DNA from: Torreya grandis
Taxonomy: Eukaryota > Streptophyta > Pinopsida > Cupressales > Taxaceae
Assembly (NCBI GenBank): GCA_037957365.1
Contig: JARHVA010001473.1
Location: forward strand, 545,501 to 609,500
Length of the DNA: 64,000 nucleotides
Reading direction: 5' to 3'
The first letter of the stretch is position 1. Every line of letters begins with the position of its first letter. Both the position numbers and the translations under genes were made by a program. Below are positions 57,151-64,000 of this stretch, piece by piece. The notes below the pieces were generated by a model. The model was not told where the DNA came from. It saw only the letters and a list, made by a program, of their open reading frames with translations, and made no database searches.

Positions 57151-58555
57151 AAACCTGGCATGTCAAAATAAACCCATATAAAGATATCTACAAATGATTT
57201 CAATAGAGCTGTAAAGACTTCACATTCCTACTTAGTGAGGTATGCACCTAAGTTTATCCATTTTGATTCTGATAAAGTCCTGATGTTTACCTCTATTGTA
57301 TCTTTGACTAGAAGGTTTGAACCATATTCTAAGATATTAGGCAAAGAATTGAACTATTAGACTATATGAGGGTCCTTTTCTATAACTTACTCTTCAAATT
57401 CTCCTAGGAATGATGAATCTAAGTCCTCTAATGGGAGATATATCCCTGTGACAAAAATATTCAAAAACACTTGAATAATTTGATCAAATAATTCTTGTGT
57501 AAAACTAAACTTAGATCTATAGGCAAGTTCATCATTGGTGGTTTCCTGGTCTAAATTCAAAGAAGAATTAACACCCCCATCTAATGACACCTGAAACAAA
57601 TTTTTACCACTAGACTAGCCTTTATCTTTACTTTTTCCCTAGATAGAAAGTGCGTCAAAGATGTTTTCACTTTGGGACCTCAATGTTATATTTATTTGCT
57701 TTTGGCTAAGGGTGTTCACCCACTCTCCAAAATAGGCTTCAGGATCTAATGTAATTAAGAATCTTGACTTGTGATCTCCCAATGGAATGTTGTCTCTAAG
57801 GCCTAAACATTCATAGAATGCCTCATCATTTTTAAACTCATCAATTGGCAAATTGGATTCTTGTTGGTCCCAATCTATCAGTTGAGGATAATATAATGGT
57901 AATGGGTTGTGATGAATGATTGAGGTAAGGGTACAAATGGCATTGTTATCAAATAGGTTAGTCTCATCTAAGTCATCAAAGGTGAGGCTATGATCAGACT
58001 CTACTTCACTATTAGCATCATCATCACTAGCCACTGGTGATGGAATTCAAATAAGATATGTGGGGTCACCCCTAGGCAGTTTAAATCCAAGTCCATAGGG
58101 TCTTTTATACTTAGTCATGGAAATTGACTCAGTGGTTCCTTGTTGATTTGGTCCAAGGCCTCTTCCTTCATGATCTTGATTCCCTATGATCCTATTGGGA
58201 ATAGGATACTTTTCACTTTTATAACAATCAGTTTGGTTGTCATTGTACAATCATGATTCATCCCCTTCAAGAGGATTTAGTTTTAGGCCAGATGTTGATA
58301 CAAATATGACAAGTCCCTTATCTTTATTATTTTATTTCCAATACATGTCTAGGGTGATTTTAGGTTGCCTAAAGGGCATTATATTTTGAGGAAGATTGGC
58401 AATATGGAAGGTATCATGGGTCACATACTCCCCTAGTCCATTACCTAAAATAGTGAAATGATTGGAAGCTTTAGGAGGTGGCATGTGGGAAAGAGAATCC
58501 AAGGTATTAGGATCTATGCAATTATCCTATGGTAGATTAATAAGTATGGCCTTTA
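57151..58555 (-). pseudogene. pol: Element C protease-RT linker, acidic
   Basis: Three open frames on the minus strand (58047-58250, 57639-58034 and 57387-57599) make an acidic, weakly decayed linker. It includes ASDDDANSEVESDHSLTFDD, DEAFYECLGLRDNIPLGDHK and NLDQETTNDELAYRSKFSFT. It leads to the RT linker with SKWINLGAYLTK and FVDIFIWVYFDMPGLDP. No enzyme motif. This linker is better preserved than the flanking enzyme domains. Confidence 0.55.
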
Positions 58556-59005
58556 TTTTATCTACTTGAAACTTGAATTCATGTTGTATTGGTAATTATA
58601 GCTTTGAAACTCGGCCTTAAGATGTTTGCAGTGTTCATATTGGTGTAAATCCCTTGAAATATTCACTTCCATCCCTGAGTGGGAGAACTTGATACATTGG
58701 TATAATGTTGATGGGACTACATGAATCTCATGTAACCAAGGCCTACCTAGAAGTATATTATATGACAACTCAAGATCAAGCACATGGTAAAGTGTATCAT
58801 GGGTCAAAGGCCCAATGATAATTGGTAAGCTAATGGTGCCTTATGATTCTCTTTCCTAATTATCATAGGCTTTGATAGTTATCATTTCTGGTTGGAGATC
58901 TACCATTGTGTATCCAAGAAGCTTGATGATATTTAGAGACACTATGTTTAGGCTTGATCTATTGTCTATAAGGACATGTTTCACTTTATGCTACTTTATA
59001 TAAAC
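58556..59005 (-). pseudogene. pol: Element C aspartic protease
   Basis: HVLIDNRSSLNIVSLNIIKL holds the active-site Asp in LIDN, with Arg replacing the Gly of the usual DNGSS motif. MVDLQPEMITIKAYDN, ISLPIIIGPLTHDTLYHVLD, LELSYNILLGRPWLHEIHVV and PSTLYQCIKFSHSGMEVNIS follow. The second half is open (58562-58807). The Asp is kept, but the Gly-to-Arg change next to it and a few stops suggest no activity. Confidence 0.72.
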
Positions 59006-61430
59006 TTCTATGTATAAGGGATTATTATGGAGTAGGCCAAGGGAAGACATATCACTAAGCTTGATGATCCTTTTATTAATAATATCTCACTCAATCAATA
59101 AGCCTTTGTTGATGATCTATTTAAAAGTATGTTCACATTGTAGTTCCATATGATAAGCTATTTCCCTATGCAAATTTTTAGTAAGCACAATAGCTAATTA
59201 TTTATTTGGTAAGCTATGGGTGAATCAACTTGCAAGAGCTCTCCATCACTATAGATAACTTACAAAACTCTCACCAACTTTTTACTTTGCTTGTGTTAAG
59301 TCAACCAATGAGATCTCATGTTTGATATTATAAGATAAATACCACATAAACTTATTAGAAAGATCATCATAATCTGTTACTAAATTCTTGGGAAACTTTG
59401 AAAACCACTCCAAGGCTTGTCTAACCAATCTCCTTGGAATTAATAACAAAAGATATATATCACTATATGCCACTAGTTGACATGCGACAAAGAACTTAGT
59501 TAAATGGGCCTTAGGGTCACCTTTCCCTTTATATTTGTCAAATTTCAATGGTTTTTATCCTAGAGGAAATGGTATCTGCAAGTACTCCATGTTGAATGGA
59601 TAAGAACACACATCATCTAAATTAAACTTTTCATTCTATTTTCTAGCTTGAATGGTGGCAGTTGCATCCTTCATTTGTTGTAATTCTTAGGATAAGAAAC
59701 TAGAAGGAACATTGGTTTGAAGGAGAAGATTAGTGTGGGTAGATGGTTGGGAGGTCACAAGTGAGACACTTTGACCAGGGTGTGATGGAGATATCTATTG
59801 GGGTACATTGGTTTGGTTTGAAAATTGACTAGGAATATGCATACATGGATTAGGATGTACTTGGAATTATACATTTGGTTATGCAATATTCTAGTTTGGG
59901 TTGGTGATGAAGGTTTGACTTGGAGGATTTTGTGGTTGGGATAGAGGGATATAACTATACTATGCCTATTATGGTTAAAAAGGGATATGTTACTGACTAA
60001 TTAAACCTTGTTGTTGAGTGGGAACTTGTGGACCAAGACCCTACCTCTAAACTTGTGGCACATTTTGAACCAAGTTTTATCTAGTAGGTACTTGAGAAAC
60101 ATGGGAGCCTCCTTATTGCATGAATCCCTATGGGAAAGTAAAAGTAGTTTGAAGATTTAGCATTTATCATTGATCGATATTTACATGTTATTTACTAGTC
60201 ATTATTTCATTTTAGATTGGTACGCTAGTATGTGATTGAAGAGGTATGTTTACCATTACCTAGCGAGGTGGAATAGTAGTTTCCCCTTATTGAGGTGGTA
60301 ATACATTTGGCCTTAGTTATGTTGGTACACTTGATTGTGCTTGATGTTGTGTAATAATACTCATCACTTGTTGAGGAGTAGGATTTGTTACATTTTGTTG
60401 TTGAGGCATGACACTGGTTGCTAGTTAACTACCTAATCCTATAGGTACACACTTGAGGAAGCATCCTGTTGAGGTTGGGAAATAGGTGGTGATGGTTGGG
60501 GTACAGAGGCTCCTATTCCTTGGTATGGTGATCCACTCATGGTATTAACTATAGGCCTATGTTTTTAACTAGTTATTAATGTGTTAGTACCACTTTCATT
60601 GGGATTGGGTGTTGCTTGCACATTTTCCACTATATTTTGCTCATTATTCTACGTAAAAGTAGAAGACACTTCTTCAATAATGGGCATATGCAGCAAGTTG
60701 TCTATTGAAGTGTTTTATATGAATGGGTTTGAAATTTGATTCTCTAAACTAGTTAACTCTATTAAAACTCCTATTGAAGGAACTAAGTCAATAAGAGGTT
60801 TACTCACCATGTTCATCTGATTGAAATTGTGTGCTAGATTTAGGTAGGTTTGATATGCCATTTTCATTTGGTTAAATTGGTCTTTCATGAGTTTTTTTCC
60901 CTTTATTAGGTAGATTAGGGTTTAAATATATTATTTGGACTAGAGACAGTATTTCTAGAAGAAGTCTATTAATCATAAATTATGTTGTGTGGCATTCTTA
61001 CTAGGCTTGGTAAATTCTCATGAGGGAAGTTTAATGGAAACTTGGCCCCTACCTCTATATCTTTAAATAAAATCTCATCTTTTTTCTCTATTAAATGATG
61101 ATCAAATAAAAATGGATCAAATGTGGAAGGTGAATTAGTAGAGTATGGTTGTTGAAGAATTGGTTCATCAGTTTTAGGTATTGTAGCTAGGTATTATGCA
61201 ATTTATTTTTGGTCTTGTTCTAAACAATTTCGTGTATTAACCAAATGGTTAGCCAATTTATCTTGGATTTGTGCCCCTAATTGAGTATTATAAGAAGGAT
61301 AAGGATCTATCTTATAATCAATATTATCTACATATGGGTCTTGCACCATTTCTTCTTCTTAAACCACATTATTAATCTCTAGATTGTACATGAGTGCACT
61401 AAAAGTGTAGGAATACATGTCGGAATCCAT
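59006..61430 (-). pseudogene. gag: Element C gag
   Basis: The minus-strand ATG at 61430 starts MDSDMYSYTFSALMYNLE. A long Pro/Gln/Asn-rich N-terminal region follows (for example NPNPCMHIPSQFSNQTNVPQ-like text near 59800). The capsid core is at 59282-59660: FNLDDVCSYPFNMEYLQIPF, KFDKYKGKGDPKAHLTKFFV and RQALEWFSKFPKNLVTDYDD, then LSNKFMWYL. These are the classic KFDxYxGxGxPxxHLxxF and W[FY]xxLP blocks of gypsy gag. Stops interrupt the N-terminal half; the core is open for 88 codons. Confidence 0.7.
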
Positions 61431-63760
61431 AGTCAATGCTTGGTGATAGAAAGGGAAGAGAGTTCTACAAACTCTAAAAAGGACAATGTCTAAAATAGAT
61501 GATGTTCAAACTTGGTCTAGATTATTCAAAAGGATCAAAAAGGTTTATGAAAATATTTGTGAAGAAACAAGCTAGCATTAAGTATTTAATACCCCACTAT
61601 TCACATAAAGATAAGCAAGTAAACAAACCAAAAATTGAAATGCCAAGCTCTAAGGTTGAAGTGTTTCAAATTAGTCTAATCTAGGAAAAGCAAAAGTTAC
61701 TAGGTCTTTTGGCCAAACACAACATCAAAAGCTAGGCTCAAAGGCATGTGCTAAGACTCTTGGCCAAATGATGTCAAAATCTAGACTTTGAAATAAAGAT
61801 GATTTTTAATCTAACAGATTTGAAACACTTCTAAAAAATAATAGGCATTTGAGTTTTGGATATAAACTTGAACAACTAAGTATAAGGTATAAAAAAAAGG
61901 CACTTTAGAGATAGTTTATTTTTTTCACAAATAATGGTATAAAACTTGGTTCTTTTAACAAATAAGCTAGATAAAAAAGTGAATGACGTAAATATGCTAG
62001 ACAAAGGCTCACAAAAGGTACACTTGGACTGGTCTCAAAATGTAGGAAAAAAATTGAACTATATGCAAGAGGGTCTATGAAACAATATCTAAAATGTTGT
62101 GGGCTACGAAACAATGCTAGACTACCCAAAAGATGTGACAATTTTTTTTTTCAAAAACTCTCTAAGGTAAAAATAGTTTCCCAAAAATTTTACAACATAA
62201 CACTATCCTTCTTGACTCAAAATATTTTGGTGCATAGACTCAAAGTACAAGTGTTTTACACAAAATGACTTAAGTCTAATAAGTGGCAATAATAATCATG
62301 AGTCTTAAATGGCCTTTAACCCAAATTGGAAATTGAGCCTAAGTTCCCTCAAGTTTAGTGTAAATGGTGAATCCACTTAACACATTAACCTTATGAACAT
62401 ATAAAGGTGAAATTTCAAATTTAGATTATATATGAAGGACTTAAACAACTTTGGCAAAGGTATAGACTCAATTGGGCAGCATAACTACACTAAAGTGGAT
62501 GATATGACTCCCAAGTTTTGATGAATTTTGAACAAGTAAAATTTGATGACTTCACGTGGGCAACATAATGCATCTTTGTTGAAAGGAAAGTAAGGACCAT
62601 GTGTTTTGGTTTGTATCATTTCTTTACACTAAGTTTTGACTTCAAACAAGACTTTAATCTAGGGTAAAACTCAACTAATTAATCACTCTTGGACTCTAAA
62701 CTGACAAGATTGCTTGGTATTGTTGGACTCCATCAATATAAATTATTTGAGAGGTTTTAAGTGTTCATCCAAAAGTAAATATGCATTATATAGTAGGATT
62801 TTTACACCCCCCCTTCTCTAAAATGATAGTACTATGACATGGACTTTGAGGTGGACCTTGCACCAATAATACTTCCATGGGAAGTGGGGATTTGTTTAAG
62901 ATCTACAAGTTTCTAAATGTTTTAGGGGAATCAATTACACAATCACTTTCATGTCAAATGATGTAAAAGATAAGCATGAAAATTGGGTGACTGTGGCATT
63001 GGCTAGTTATAAAAAGGTTTAGTCCTTTTTATAACCACTACATCCTACTATTTGTTTAGTGTAGTGTGATGTCCAAATGTAGATATGTCTCATGTGTAAC
63101 TCTAATTAGAAGTCAAATGAAGCCAATATCAGGAGGTGAAACCCTAGTTCAAAGCTTCCCTAAAGAACTCATGGGAGGTGATGAAGTCCCCCTCATAAGC
63201 CAAGTTTGTATAAAAATAAAGCATAAAATAAAAAGACTTTAGGGTAATTTTCAAGGTCACCCAAACTTTGACAAGTTTTTAGGGAGTGCTTTAGATGAAA
63301 TTATTTATATCCCTTAGATTAGGAAATTTGTAATAGGAATGGCACTTTTGATTCCAAGGGTTCTCTAAAAGGGACAAATGGAAGAGCATACATGCAACAT
63401 CCCTCTCTTTACCAAACAAAAATCTGAATTTAAGCAACTAATTGAATATTAAAAAAAATCTTGGAAAAGGTGAGTTCATTTTTAAGCCCAAATGGAAGAT
63501 GAGGTGGTGTTCTTTTCACCCCTTGGTCTTAATTGTAACTTTGAATGAAAACCATGAAATTTGCTTAAGAAATCACCCTAACAAGTTTTCATACACACCA
63601 AAAGAAAGATTTTTTAGTTAATTTTAAACATCTAAAAATGTCTAAAAAACATGTTTTATCAAATCTTTGGCTTGGTCATACAACAAAAACATTAGTATGT
63701 CCTTTAGCCTTGAAGCTAATTTGAGTTTGAAACAATGAATTTTGAAAAATGAAGTCTCGG
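61431..63760. other. Upstream noncoding region of element C
   Basis: 2.3 kb to the right of the C gag start. No gene is supported, and no stretch matches the inferred 3' LTR of C. On the minus strand an agagaaggggggg run (62807-62819) is followed by TGTAAAAATCC (from 62806). This looks like a polypurine tract with an LTR start and would mean an LTR between 62806 and the C gag, but its other end was not found. Confidence 0.35.
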
Positions 63761-63768
63761 GTTATCTC

Positions 63769-63979
63769 AGTAGTGAACTACCACTACTCCATAAATAAAT
63801 CTCACTACTTGCAGGATAATCTTGTATCTATAAGAGTTGTGGTATTGTAACTTAACCACAGGCAATTTAGTCACAATACCATGACTCTAAATGATAATCC
63901 CAATAGTAGCAGGACAATCTTGCTACTTAAAAAGTCATAGTATTATTGCTAACTGCTAATAGTTAGACAATATCATGAC
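63769..63979. repeat. Cluster of four inverted repeats in two units
   Basis: Short hairpins agtagtg/cactact (63769-63788) and agtagcagga/tcttgctact (63905-63927) alternate with long ones. Long hairpin 63833-63888 pairs 63833-63848 with 63873-63888 (agagttgtggtattgt against acaataccatgactct, two wobble pairs). Long hairpin 63934-63979 pairs agtcat and ctaact with agttag and atgact, imperfectly. The two units read gcaggataatcttg and gcaggacaatcttg at the same relative place. Confidence 0.8.
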
Positions 63980-64000
63980 TCAATTAAGTAACCCTGTGAG

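Larger units (their letters stand above)
50960..64000 (-). mobile_element. Ty3/gypsy Tat-type element C (minus strand, runs off the window)
   Basis: Minus-strand order from right to left: gag from 61430, protease, linker, RT, RNase H, archaeal-type RNase H, integrase ending at 54008, then a 3-kb noncoding end. It has the same domain order as B and a similar RT linker (KMHPHI in both), but opposite orientation. Its left end is inferred at 50960 (plus-strand TGTGAATTAGG), where the B LTR stops. If tacct (50955-50959) is the target duplication, it should recur at the right end outside the window. I found no matching 5' LTR before 64000. Confidence 0.75.

Noticed and set aside
61905..62268. Overlapping open frames on both strands
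   Set aside because: Low-complexity AT-rich frames in the noncoding leader of C without motifs.
1..64000. Organelle insertions, rRNA, tRNA or conserved host genes
   Set aside because: Looked for in passing and none recognised; the only tRNA-related sequences are primer binding sites.

Overview
The window looks like intergenic, repeat-filled DNA from a seed plant with a large genome. I found no host gene, tRNA or rRNA. It is AT-rich and visibly poor in CG dinucleotides. Almost everything recognisable belongs to decayed LTR retrotransposons of plant type: Ty1/copia with an initiator-Met-tRNA primer site, and Ty3/gypsy of the Tat type with a second, archaeal-type RNase H. Many internal stops sit where a CAA, CAG, CGA or TGG codon would be expected, as in long-methylated DNA. 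Old, nested, slowly purged copies would fit a gymnosperm, but the species is not determined here.

Layout. 1-1734 is unassigned. 1735-7740 is copy I of a large repeat, called family D here. It has a promoter-like segment, a conserved protein I do not recognise and a Ser/Pro-rich segment, but no visible reverse transcriptase. 8230-9168 is the 3' end of a minus-strand copia element. 10190-10685 is a lone gag fragment. 10936-15539 has nothing I can name. 15540-16024 is a probable LTR. Gypsy element A occupies about 16840-28990. It is split at 19772 by a complete copia element (19773-27139) flanked by the 5-bp duplication ATATC. 30015-33940 is copy II of family D, cut off by gypsy element B (33941 to about 50957). 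B ends inside its own 3' LTR, at the left end of a minus-strand gypsy element C (about 50960 to beyond 64000).

Inferred order of events: A, then copia into A; and D copy II, then B into D, then C into B. If this is right, the missing ends of C, B and D lie in that order to the right of the window.

How the parts work. Each element once encoded its own replication kit: gag shell, protease, reverse transcriptase with RNase H, and integrase. B and C have the order RT, RNase H, archaeal-type RNase H, integrase. A instead has its archaeal-type RNase H between protease and RT. Every copy carries stops, frameshifts or lost catalytic residues, so none looks autonomous.

The most interesting items are: an antisense open frame resembling the plant mobile domain in the long 3' region of B (possibly with a retained intron); a hairpin family in the end of C whose stems differ while pairing is kept; a CG-centred palindrome dispersed in B; and the unrecognised protein shared by the two D copies.
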